Positions 53,489-61,948 of a stretch of 64,000 bases of DNA are shown here, one piece after another. A program made the position numbers and the translations under genes. A model generated the notes under the pieces. The model saw nothing but the letters and a program-made list of their open reading frames with translations, made no database searches and was not told the origin of the DNA. Within the stretch, counting starts at the first letter, position 1. The number at the start of each line of letters is the position of its first letter. Source of the DNA: Flammeovirgaceae bacterium UBA2366. GTDB lineage: Bacteria; Bacteroidota; Bacteroidia; Cytophagales; Cyclobacteriaceae. Where the stretch lies: contig DDTK01000011.1 in assembly GCA_002344065.1 (NCBI GenBank), positions 735,920 to 799,919 of the forward strand, given 5' to 3'.

Positions 53489-55033
53489 ATGCGCTATACA
53501 TGGCTTTTGCTCCTCCTTCTTCTTAGCCCGTGGGCAGTGGCACAAAACAGGGTAACGCTTAAACAAGCCGATCAACTTATTGGGGGGGTAAAAGATGGCG
53601 AGCGTTTCGACCGGGTGATTGGCAATGTAATCTTTGAGCAAAGCCGCACAACCATTTACTGCGACTCTGCACTCTTTTACAGAGGCAAGAATATCGTTGA
53701 GGCTTTCGGCAGGGTAAAAATCATTGAGGGAGATTCTGTTACCATTACCTCCAACAAAGCGGAGTACGATGGGAACATCCGTATGGCAAAACTCCGGGGA
53801 AATGTTGTGTTTGTAAAACTAGCCACAGCCACCCTATACACCGACTACCTGGATTTTGATCGGGTAAAAAATGAAGCCTACTATTTTAACAAAGGCCGGT
53901 TGGTAGATAGCATTAACGTGCTTACCAGCAATAAGGGCTACTACCAGGTAAACTCAAACATCGCTTCTTTTAAAAAAGATGTAGTAGTGGTTAATCCCGA
54001 CTACAATATGAAATCAGATTCGCTACAATACAACTCACGCACAAAAGTTATCTACTTTCGAACTGAAACCACAGTAGTTGATAAGGAAGGTAACACGTTT
54101 GTTTATGAGGGCGGTGAGTACGATACCCAATCTCAACAATCCGACATCAAGCAAGGCCAGGCTGAGTCACAGTCGTATACCTTAACCGGAAATAAAATAA
54201 AGCTGGATGACCTTCGTAAGTTTTATACGGTAAAAGGAAATGTGATCATGACGCATAAAGAAGAAAATCTGATCATTTATGGTGATGATGCATTTTTTGA
54301 TAAGCGGAGGAGCATCGCAAAAGTATTTACAAATGCATGGCTTACCAAAGTAACCGATGAAGGCGATACCCTGTTTATGTCGGCTGACACCTTAGTCTCG
54401 ATCGATAGTGAAGACCCAGCCAAAAAAAGATTACTGGCCTATAAAAATGTAAAGATCTTCAAAAAAGATATTCAAGGTTTGGCAGACTCGCTGGAGTACC
54501 GCCAGGCAGATTCCATTATGTTTTTGTATAAAGCACCTGCGCTATGGACTGCCGGAAACCAAATGACTGCAGATACCATCAGTATGTTGATTGAAAATAA
54601 TACCATCAGTAAGATATTTTTAACCGTCAATGCATTTGTCATCTCAACGGATACACTTAAAAATTTCAACCAGATAAAAGGCAGAAAAATGACTGCACTT
54701 TTTAGAAAAAATCAGCTGCACCAGGTAAATGTGGAAGGTAATGGAGAGAGCATCTATTTTGCGCTGGAAGATAAGACAAGTCTGCTGATGGGGATGAATA
54801 AAATAATTTGTAGTAACATCATCATCCGCTTTAAGGATGCCCGGGTAAACAACCTGAGTTTCTATGTAAGGCCCGAAGCTGATTTTATACCCCCTCACGA
54901 ACTCAAAAAAGATGACATGCTATTATCCGGGTTTAACTGGAGAATAGACGCCCGACCTGCCAAAGAAGATGTGGTTATAACCAAAGAGGAAAACCCGCTA
55001 CCCAGAATCGTTCCTGAACGAAGACGGTTTTAA
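53489..55033 (+). CDS. OstA-like protein (LptA/LptD-N family)
   Basis: A 514-residue exported protein with a signal peptide ending near residue 19 (AVAQ) and several OstA-like repeats (e.g. residues about 35-150, GNVIFEQSRTTIYCDSALFY). The fold is that of LptA/LptC/LptD N-terminal domains, which bind and carry lipopolysaccharide across the periplasm. It is longer than LptA and has no LptD barrel. ATG 53489 is chosen because it begins the signal peptide and follows a -7 box. Confidence 0.85.
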   Translation: MRYTWLLLLLLLSPWAVAQNRVTLKQADQLIGGVKDGERFDRVIGNVIFEQSRTTIYCDSALFYRGKNIVEAFGRVKIIEGDSVTITSNKAEYDGNIRMAKLRGNVVFVKLATATLYTDYLDFDRVKNEAYYFNKGRLVDSINVLTSNKGYYQVNSNIASFKKDVVVVNPDYNMKSDSLQYNSRTKVIYFRTETTVVDKEGNTFVYEGGEYDTQSQQSDIKQGQAESQSYTLTGNKIKLDDLRKFYTVKGNVIMTHKEENLIIYGDDAFFDKRRSIAKVFTNAWLTKVTDEGDTLFMSADTLVSIDSEDPAKKRLLAYKNVKIFKKDIQGLADSLEYRQADSIMFLYKAPALWTAGNQMTADTISMLIENNTISKIFLTVNAFVISTDTLKNFNQIKGRKMTALFRKNQLHQVNVEGNGESIYFALEDKTSLLMGMNKIICSNIIIRFKDARVNNLSFYVRPEADFIPPHELKKDDMLLSGFNWRIDARPAKEDVVITKEENPLPRIVPERRRF

Positions 55034-55064
55034 TTTATTGTTACCTAATCATAAATTCTTTGGT

Positions 55065-55090
55065 ATTTTCTATGAAATGCAATAGAAAAT
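55065..55090. other. Hairpin before the type IX cargo gene
   Basis: ATTTTCTAT at 55065-55073 pairs with ATAGAAAAT at 55082-55090 across eight bases, between the OstA-like stop and the cargo ATG at 55120. AT-rich; it could be a terminator or a leader structure. Confidence 0.3.
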
Positions 55091-55119
55091 TCTAAATTTT
55101 GAGAAACTTCATAAACTTT

Positions 55120-55824
55120 ATGAAGAAGACTCTACTCTTGGCTCTTATTCTAATGCTCAGTAACCTCCTTAAAGCCCAAAGCTTTGAGGTAAGTGGGTAT
55201 TCTGAGAATCATAAAGGTTTTATAGGTGATCTTATCAAAACGCCTATACAAATCCGAAATACGTCCGGCAAGGCTATTACCCTCATTATCAGAAGAGAAG
55301 AAGCTCAAATTGGGAGCACTCAAAAAAGCCTTATTTGCCTGGACGGTAACTGTGAAAATGCTCAACCAGATGACCTTACGCTCCGTCTCGAACCCGGCCA
55401 GACCATCCAAAACCTTACGCTTGCACTTGAGGCTGGCTTAGTTCCCGGGTTTAGTACAGTCAGGTATGTCATTTATAATAAATCAAACCAGCTTGATTCA
55501 TTTGGTGTTGAATTAAACTTTAGCGTAGAAGAAAAACCCGTCAAAAACGATATCTATTCCTCACGGTTTATCACCATCCATGATGTTTATCCTAACCCTG
55601 TATTTGATTTTGCCCATATCGATTACAGGCTTTTAACAGACCGTGTAAAGGCTAAAATTGTGATACACAATATTTTAGGAAGCGAATTATCCGAATACGA
55701 GTTACCCTATCAGGAAAACAGAATAAAAATTAGGGCAGAGGAATTCACGGCAGGCATCTACTTCTACACCCTTTACCTCGATAGCGAAAGCGTTATGACA
55801 AGGAAGCTCATTGTCAAGCGTTAA
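55120..55824 (+). CDS. Small secreted protein with type IX sorting domain
   Basis: A 234-residue protein with a signal peptide (first 20 residues, ending LKAQ), an Ig-like domain of about 110 residues, and a C-terminal type A sorting domain (from about 155: VYPNPVFDF, then GIYFYTLYLD and RKLIVKR). The domain directs it through the type IX secretion system to the surface or medium. ATG 55120 is chosen for the signal peptide. The role of the cargo part is unknown. Confidence 0.88.
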   Translation: MKKTLLLALILMLSNLLKAQSFEVSGYSENHKGFIGDLIKTPIQIRNTSGKAITLIIRREEAQIGSTQKSLICLDGNCENAQPDDLTLRLEPGQTIQNLTLALEAGLVPGFSTVRYVIYNKSNQLDSFGVELNFSVEEKPVKNDIYSSRFITIHDVYPNPVFDFAHIDYRLLTDRVKAKIVIHNILGSELSEYELPYQENRIKIRAEEFTAGIYFYTLYLDSESVMTRKLIVKR

Positions 55825-55888
55825 TTTTTACAATTTTCACACACCCTAAGCCTGAACCCCACCGTTTTATTGATTTCAAGTGATATGC

Positions 55889-55896
55889 TATATTTG
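55889..55896 (+). promoter_or_regulatory. Probable bamD operon -7 box
   Basis: TATATTTG, a perfect box, ends 7 nt before the bamD ATG at 55904. It supports this start over a GTG at 55880 that lies upstream of the box. Confidence 0.5.
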
Positions 55897-55903
55897 CGGG
55901 CTT

Positions 55904-56716
55904 ATGCGGATACCATCGTCTGGAATTGTACTGGTTTTAATCCTTCTGTTGGCGGCTTCGTGCAGCAAATTCAGGAAAATTGAGAAAAATCCTGATTGGC
56001 GCGTTAAATATGAAGCTGCCTTAAGGTATTACGAAAAGAAAGACTACTACAAATCATCGGTGCTTTTTGAACAGATTATGCCTATCATAAGAGGCTTACC
56101 TGAAGCAGAAAAAGGACAATTTTATCTTGCCTACTGTCAATACTACGAAAAGCTCTATCTGTTGGCTTCTGAGCAGTTTAAAACCTTTTATGAAACTTAC
56201 GGGCGCAGTGCACTTTCAGAAGAAGCAAGATACATGTACGCGTATTCGCTTTTCAAGTCCTCACCTGGCTCAAATCTTGACCAAACCGGTAGCAAAGAGG
56301 CAATGGCTTCCATGCAAGAGTTCCTTAACCGCTACCCCAACAGCAAATTTAAAGATCAGGCTTTGGACGTAATATATACCACCCAAGACCGATTGGATCA
56401 AAAAGGCTTTGATAACGCCAAACAGTATTATAGGATGCGCCAATACAAAGCGGCCATAGTTGCACTAAAGAACTTCCAGGATAATTTTCCAGACTCAAAG
56501 CACCTGGAAGAATCCCGTTACTTGATCATTTCTTCACAGTACAAACTTGCCGAACAAAGCATTTACACCAAGCAACGTGAACGCTATCAGGAAGTGGTGA
56601 ATACCTACCTTGATTTCATCGACCGATACCCTAACAGTGCTTACCTAAAGGATGCAGAAAAATTATACTCCGATAGTCTTGAAAAACTTAATAAACTAAA
56701 AAATTTAAATTCATAA
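55904..56716 (+). CDS. bamD: Outer-membrane assembly lipoprotein BamD
   Basis: A 270-residue lipoprotein of the BAM complex that folds barrel proteins into the outer membrane. The signal ends in the lipobox LAASC with Cys20, followed by tetratricopeptide-like helices (YYEKKDYYKSSVLFEQIM onward). ATG 55904 is chosen by the promoter and signal peptide. rpoZ follows after 2 bp. Lgt at 18.4 kb would lipidate it. Confidence 0.92.
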   Translation: MRIPSSGIVLVLILLLAASCSKFRKIEKNPDWRVKYEAALRYYEKKDYYKSSVLFEQIMPIIRGLPEAEKGQFYLAYCQYYEKLYLLASEQFKTFYETYGRSALSEEARYMYAYSLFKSSPGSNLDQTGSKEAMASMQEFLNRYPNSKFKDQALDVIYTTQDRLDQKGFDNAKQYYRMRQYKAAIVALKNFQDNFPDSKHLEESRYLIISSQYKLAEQSIYTKQRERYQEVVNTYLDFIDRYPNSAYLKDAEKLYSDSLEKLNKLKNLNS

Positions 56717-56718
56717 TT

Positions 56719-57042
56719 ATGGCTATTCAACCTTCAATTGTTACACGTGATCTGGATAAGATTGCACAACCTACTGGAAATCTTTACGAATCGGTAGTGG
56801 TTATTTCCAAGCGCGCCCGTCAAATCGCAGTCAATATCAAAGAAGAACTTAACAGTAAATTAGCTGAGTTTGCTACTACGGTTGACAACCTGGAGGAGGT
56901 ATTTGAAAACCGAGAGCAGATCGAGATATCAAAATTCTACGAACGTATGCCTAAACCAACAAATACGGCCACCGAAGAATTTCTGGAAGGAAAATTGAAT
57001 CACCGTTTGCGCGAAGAAACTGAGCCCTCAACTGAACAATAA
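56719..57042 (+). CDS. rpoZ: DNA-directed RNA polymerase omega subunit
   Basis: A 107-residue Rpb6/omega-like protein of the Bacteroidota type, which helps assemble RNA polymerase. Its family stretch is LYESVVVISKRARQIAVNIK. It lies between bamD and coaBC, its usual place in this phylum. Confidence 0.9.
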   Translation: MAIQPSIVTRDLDKIAQPTGNLYESVVVISKRARQIAVNIKEELNSKLAEFATTVDNLEEVFENREQIEISKFYERMPKPTNTATEEFLEGKLNHRLREETEPSTEQ

Positions 57043-57051
57043 CATGCTGTT

Positions 57052-58254
57052 ATGCTGCATGGTAAAAAGATACTTTTAGGCATTACCGGTAGCATTGCCG
57101 CATACAAAGCAGCTCTTCTTGTTCGTTTATTTGTAAAATCAGGAGCGGAAGTAAGAGTTGTCATGACTTCTTCCGCTAAAGATTTTATCACTCCCCTCAC
57201 GCTCGCTACACTATCGAAAAACCCGGTGCTGACTGACTTCATAAAAGACAGTACCGGACAATGGAATAACCATGTTGAATTAGGCCTTTGGGCCGATGCC
57301 ATGATTATTGCCCCAGCCAGTGCAAATACCATCAGCAAAATGGCAAATGGGATTTGTGATAATCTGTTATTGGCGGTTTACCTTTCTGCGCGCTGCCCCG
57401 TTTTGCTGGCACCTGCCATGGACCTGGATATGCTTCAACATGCCTCCACAAAAAGTAACCTGAAAAGATTAAAAGATTTCGGAAACCTGATCATTGACCC
57501 TACCCATGGCGAACTGGCCAGCGGTTTAATCGGCACAGGGCGAATGGCCGAACCAGAAGAAATCTACGCTTTTCTCCATGATTTCTTTGATCAGCGCCAA
57601 CCTCTTAAAGGAAAAACTGCTTTAGTAACAGCAGGTCCAACACATGAAGCACTGGATCCGGTACGTTTTATTGGCAATCACTCTACCGGAAAAATGGGAT
57701 ATGCTATTGCTGAGGTTTTGGCTAATCAGGGCGCACGGGTTCATCTCGTCTCGGGCCCAACCTCATTGCATACTATGCATTCGGAAATATACGTTAAGCA
57801 TGTAACTTCTGCCGAAGAGATGAACAATGCCTGTACTGATATTTTTCCTAAAACTGATATTGCCGTGCTTGCTGCGGCCGTAGCCGATTATAAACCTGCT
57901 GTAAAGGCTGATCAAAAAATCAAAAAGAAAGACGAAACACTTTCGCTTGAACTGATTAAGACCCCTGATATTGCTGCCGCTCTCGGCAAACTAAAAAGCA
58001 GAAACCAATTCATTGTAGGCTTTGCTTTGGAAACTGAAAATGAAATAGACAACGCACGAAAAAAGCTTGAATCAAAAAATTTCGACTTAATTGTACTCAA
58101 TTCCTTAAATGATAAAGGAGCTGGATTTGGATACGACACCAATAAAATAAGTATCATCGATCGCACACATCAGGTTTATACATTTGATCTGAAAAGCAAA
58201 AAGGAATTAGCCGAGGATATTGTTAGTACAATTATCAACAAACTGAATGCGTAG
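57052..58254 (+). CDS. coaBC: Phosphopantothenoylcysteine decarboxylase/synthetase
   Basis: A 400-residue bifunctional enzyme of coenzyme A synthesis. The N-terminal CoaC flavoprotein domain starts LLGITGSIAAYKA and contains the proton-relay histidine in WNNHVELGLWA; the C-terminal CoaB domain has AGPTHEALDPVRFIGNHSTG. Cytosolic. 9 bp after rpoZ and overlapping porD by 8 bp. Confidence 0.96.
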   Translation: MLHGKKILLGITGSIAAYKAALLVRLFVKSGAEVRVVMTSSAKDFITPLTLATLSKNPVLTDFIKDSTGQWNNHVELGLWADAMIIAPASANTISKMANGICDNLLLAVYLSARCPVLLAPAMDLDMLQHASTKSNLKRLKDFGNLIIDPTHGELASGLIGTGRMAEPEEIYAFLHDFFDQRQPLKGKTALVTAGPTHEALDPVRFIGNHSTGKMGYAIAEVLANQGARVHLVSGPTSLHTMHSEIYVKHVTSAEEMNNACTDIFPKTDIAVLAAAVADYKPAVKADQKIKKKDETLSLELIKTPDIAAALGKLKSRNQFIVGFALETENEIDNARKKLESKNFDLIVLNSLNDKGAGFGYDTNKISIIDRTHQVYTFDLKSKKELAEDIVSTIINKLNA

Positions 58255-59146
58255 TTTACTGACAGCACTAATTGTTTTATGTCTGAATAGTGCACTCTGT
58301 GCCCAGGAATTGGATTGCATTGTTACCGTAAACGTTGGGCCCCGTGTACAAACTACCGACAGGGGCGTATTTACAGATATGAAAAATGCATTTCAGCAAT
58401 TTCTGAATACGCGCAAGTGGACCAATGACAACTATCTTCTCCATGAGAAAATTAAATGCAGCATACTCATCAACATCAATGATATGCCCGCGATTGGTGT
58501 CTTTAGCGCATCCGTTCAGGTGCAAGCCGCAAGACCGGTGTACAATACAAACTATAACAGCCTGATTTTTAATTTTGGCGATCGGGAATGGGATTTTCAG
58601 TACCTAGAAACAATACCTCTTGAGTTTAATGACAATGTTTTTACTTCCAATATAACTTCCTTATTGGCCTACTACGCCTATACCATACTGGGCATGGACT
58701 ACGATACCTTTAGTGAACTGGGCGGAACTCCATATTTTCAACGTGCTTTGCAGGTTGTTAACAACGCTCAATCATCCAACCTGGCTGGCTGGCAAAGCAT
58801 AGGGAGCATTAGAAACCGCTATTGGTTTAATGAAAACATGATTAACACCCAGTTCGTTGATGTTCGGAAAAATGCTTACAGCTACCACCGATTAGCGCTG
58901 GATACCTTTGAGAAAGATCCCGACAATAGCCGCTTGATTATATTGAAAGGCTTAAAGGATATTAAAAAGGCACGGGATATTAATCCAAATGCAATTAGTG
59001 TTATTTCGTTTTTTGACACAAAAGGTGTCGAGTTGGCCAATCTTTTTTCGGAGGGAGAATTGAACGTTCGAAAAGAAGCATACGATTTAATTACTACCAT
59101 GGACCCAACCAATCGCGCCATGTATGACAAAATACTTAAAAAGTAA
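58247..59146 (+). CDS. porD: Type IX secretion protein PorD (DUF4835)
   Basis: A 299-residue exported protein with a signal peptide ending ALCAQ at about residue 20. It belongs to DUF4835, called PorD in type IX secretion. Typical features are ELDCIVTVNVGPRVQTTDRG and the KWTNDNYLLHEKIKCSI region. Function in secretion is assigned by family. It overlaps coaBC by 8 bp. Confidence 0.88.
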   Translation: MRSLLTALIVLCLNSALCAQELDCIVTVNVGPRVQTTDRGVFTDMKNAFQQFLNTRKWTNDNYLLHEKIKCSILININDMPAIGVFSASVQVQAARPVYNTNYNSLIFNFGDREWDFQYLETIPLEFNDNVFTSNITSLLAYYAYTILGMDYDTFSELGGTPYFQRALQVVNNAQSSNLAGWQSIGSIRNRYWFNENMINTQFVDVRKNAYSYHRLALDTFEKDPDNSRLIILKGLKDIKKARDINPNAISVISFFDTKGVELANLFSEGELNVRKEAYDLITTMDPTNRAMYDKILKK

Positions 59147-59175
59147 ACCCCGGAAGGATTAATAGCCGGGCTTTT
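59145..59175 (+). terminator. Terminator after porD
   Basis: AAACCCCGG at 59145-59153 pairs with CCGGGCTTT at 59166-59174 with one mismatch, followed by a short T stretch. It overlaps the end of the porD stop region and precedes the recN promoter. Confidence 0.5.
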
Positions 59176-59205
59176 GGTGCCTCAAACAATCATCGCGTAT
59201 ATTTC
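59174..59205 (+). promoter_or_regulatory. Probable recN promoter
   Basis: TTG at 59174-59176 and TATATTTC at 59198-59205, one mismatch from consensus, are 21 nt apart. The recN GTG is 16 nt downstream. recN thus probably has its own promoter despite following porD. Confidence 0.5.
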
Positions 59206-59221
59206 GGAACAATAGTCTGCT

Positions 59222-60874
59222 GTGCTGAAGCATCTTACCATAAAAAACTACGCCCTCATCCGGCACCTGGAAATGAAGCCTTCCGCTCACCTGAATGTTA
59301 TTACAGGTGAAACCGGAGCAGGTAAATCCATTATGCTGGGAGCCCTTGGTTTGCTGATGGGCAACCGTGCTGACACAAAAGTATTGTGGGACGAAAACGA
59401 AAAATGTATCACCGAAGGAGTTTTTGATATTCGTGCCTACAGCCTGAAAAATTTCTTTAAAGCCGAGGATCTGGACTATGATGACCAGACTGTACTTCGG
59501 AGAGAGATCAACCCCGGTGGAAAATCGCGGGCCTTTATAAACGATACACCCGTTACCGTAGAGGTGCTTAAAAAACTGGGTAGTCAATTAATGGATGTTC
59601 ACTCGCAGCACGAAACACTCCAATTAGGCACACAAACTTTCCAACTAAAATTAATTGACGCTTACGCGGATAATCATTCGATTTTAGATGCATACAGTAC
59701 AGCATGGGATAACTATATGTCTGCCAAAAAAGCTTACAACACCTTAAGCACCCAGGCCGATGCTTTACGACAAGAAGCTGATTTTGTAAACTTTCAGTTG
59801 GACGAACTGGTGAAGGCCAACTTTGAAGTTGGCGAACAAGAGAGACTTGAATCGGAGGTAAAAATAATGGAGCATGCCGAGGATATAAAAATTCGCTTCA
59901 ACACCACCCTTGATTTGCTTTCGCGCTCCGAGTATGCCGCGCGACAGGCAATGGCTGAAGCAAGGGGGCACCTTCAGGCAGTTGCCGGTTATTCACAGGA
60001 CTATGAAAATTTATTAGCACGACTGCAAAGTATAGTAATTGAATTAGATGATGTTGTTAAGGAAATTGAACATGCCGAAGCCAGCATTGATTTTGACCCT
60101 GAGCATGCCATTACGGTAAAGGATCGTATTGATATTTTGTATCGTTTGCTTAAAAAACACAGAACGAATTCTCTTGAAGATTTATTAAAGCTTCAGGAAG
60201 AATTGCAACAAAAAGCCAACCTCACGTCAAACCTGGATGAAGCATTGGCTGAAGCAAAGGCTGCTTTCGATCGTGCAACCCAAAATCTTGAAACTTCTGC
60301 CAACAAACTCAGCCAATCGCGGGCAAAAGTTTTTGAACCCCTGTGCAAAGAAATTATCGGCCTGTTAAAAGAATTGGGTATTCCGCAGGCCGTGTTAAAA
60401 ATTGAACACCAGCGAACAGCGCCAACAGCAACCGGCACCGATAGCATAGAAATTCTGTTTAGCGCCAACAAAGGTATTGCACCTCGTGCCTTAAGCCAGG
60501 TGGCTTCGGGTGGTGAGTTTTCACGCCTGATGTTTTGCATTAAATACGTGATGGCCGAAAAAACCGAAATGCCCACGCTTGTGCTGGATGAAATTGACAG
60601 CGGTATTTCTGGCGAAATTGCCATTAAGTTGGGTAAGCTTATGAAGAGTATGGCTAAAAACCATCAGCTTATCACCATCAGTCACCTGCCGCAAATTGCC
60701 GCCAAAGCAGATCAGCATTACTATGTTTATAAGAACGATTCTGATGTAAAGACTGTCAGCACCATTAAACAGTTGAACGAAGCAGAACGCGTTGAAGAAA
60801 TTGCCAAGATGATTGGCGGTGATAAACCCTCAAAAGTTGCGGTGGAGAATGCGCGCGAATTGTTGGTAAGATAA
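59222..60874 (+). CDS. recN: DNA repair protein RecN
   Basis: A 550-residue SMC-like ATPase of double-strand-break repair. Walker A is GETGAGKS at 29-36, the middle is coiled coil (about 160-370), and the C-terminus has the ABC signature ASGGEFSRLM and Walker B LVLDEIDSGIS. Starts with GTG. Length normal. Confidence 0.96.
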   Translation: MLKHLTIKNYALIRHLEMKPSAHLNVITGETGAGKSIMLGALGLLMGNRADTKVLWDENEKCITEGVFDIRAYSLKNFFKAEDLDYDDQTVLRREINPGGKSRAFINDTPVTVEVLKKLGSQLMDVHSQHETLQLGTQTFQLKLIDAYADNHSILDAYSTAWDNYMSAKKAYNTLSTQADALRQEADFVNFQLDELVKANFEVGEQERLESEVKIMEHAEDIKIRFNTTLDLLSRSEYAARQAMAEARGHLQAVAGYSQDYENLLARLQSIVIELDDVVKEIEHAEASIDFDPEHAITVKDRIDILYRLLKKHRTNSLEDLLKLQEELQQKANLTSNLDEALAEAKAAFDRATQNLETSANKLSQSRAKVFEPLCKEIIGLLKELGIPQAVLKIEHQRTAPTATGTDSIEILFSANKGIAPRALSQVASGGEFSRLMFCIKYVMAEKTEMPTLVLDEIDSGISGEIAIKLGKLMKSMAKNHQLITISHLPQIAAKADQHYYVYKNDSDVKTVSTIKQLNEAERVEEIAKMIGGDKPSKVAVENARELLVR

Positions 60875-60892
60875 TTCTCTTATGAACAACCT

Positions 60893-61909
60893 ATGAGTGC
60901 CAAAATTATTTTCCTTACGATGTTGGCTGGCACGCTTGTACATGTTGCCGATGCACAAGAAGAGAAACCCGAAGTGAAACTCACAGAAACGGAAAAAATT
61001 TGGATTTCCGCCTATGATGATACAACCAAAGCACTGGCATGGCTTTTTATAAAAAAGCGAAACATCTATACAAAAAATCAAAAGACCATGTATTTCGTTT
61101 TGGGTGCCTCAACTGCCGCCATAATTGGCGGGGGGCTTTGGCTTGAAAACGACCTTAACAGTTCCCCAACCGCTTCGTATGATCAAACTAATTATGCCGG
61201 CCTTTTACTGATGTTGGCAGGTACGGCAGGTGTACTTGGGAGCAGCGTGTCGTTAGGGGCCTCGTATATTGGCTTAAACCCCTACACACTTAAAAAGTAC
61301 AATCGGCTTATTGACCTTCACAAGGCCAACAAAACCCTGCCGCAGTTTTACCTGAAGCGAATGGGTATGACACCGATTCCTTCCAAAACGTCAGCGCCAT
61401 CGGAAAAGCCAATAAACAAAACAGCAACACATGAAAAATATCCCTGGGCGTTTGAGTTGGCCATTCGCTATGCCATGGATGCAGAAGGTTTTCACTTTGC
61501 ACCGGCCGTAGGTATTGGTTTTAGAAAACAATTAGCTGAATTCTGGTCACTGAATACCGGATACACATTTTTTCAAAGCCCTTTTACCGGGTCTACTGAT
61601 TATACCTTTAATATTCATACCCTTGATGTGCTGGGAATACACCACTTTTCATCAACTCAGCAAAAAGGTTTCTTTGCCGGTGGTGGCCTGGCCTTTCAAC
61701 TACGCAATGATGAGTACTATAATTTTAGCAAAAAGAAAGACCTGACCCTGGCCTACAATTTCGGTTATAACTTTCAGGTAAAGCTTTTTGAAAAGAAGCG
61801 CAATTTCGCTTTCGATGTAAAAGCCTTCGGCCCGATTTTCTATGATGATACCACTGAAATTTTAAGCCAACTTATGGCCGGTGTCCGTTATCGCTTCCGC
61901 GATGATTAA
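60893..61909 (+). CDS. Predicted outer-membrane beta-barrel protein
   Basis: A 338-residue exported protein of no recognised family. A signal peptide (22 residues, ending ADAQ) is followed by a short helical part, two hydrophobic stretches (about 65-80 and 100-125) and, from about 180, regular strands ending GVRYRFRDD, typical of an outer-membrane barrel end. 18 bp after recN. Function unknown. Confidence 0.7.
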   Translation: MSAKIIFLTMLAGTLVHVADAQEEKPEVKLTETEKIWISAYDDTTKALAWLFIKKRNIYTKNQKTMYFVLGASTAAIIGGGLWLENDLNSSPTASYDQTNYAGLLLMLAGTAGVLGSSVSLGASYIGLNPYTLKKYNRLIDLHKANKTLPQFYLKRMGMTPIPSKTSAPSEKPINKTATHEKYPWAFELAIRYAMDAEGFHFAPAVGIGFRKQLAEFWSLNTGYTFFQSPFTGSTDYTFNIHTLDVLGIHHFSSTQQKGFFAGGGLAFQLRNDEYYNFSKKKDLTLAYNFGYNFQVKLFEKKRNFAFDVKAFGPIFYDDTTEILSQLMAGVRYRFRDD

Positions 61910-61948
61910 ACAGAGCGCAGGAATACCTCTACTGAATAAAGACCCATA

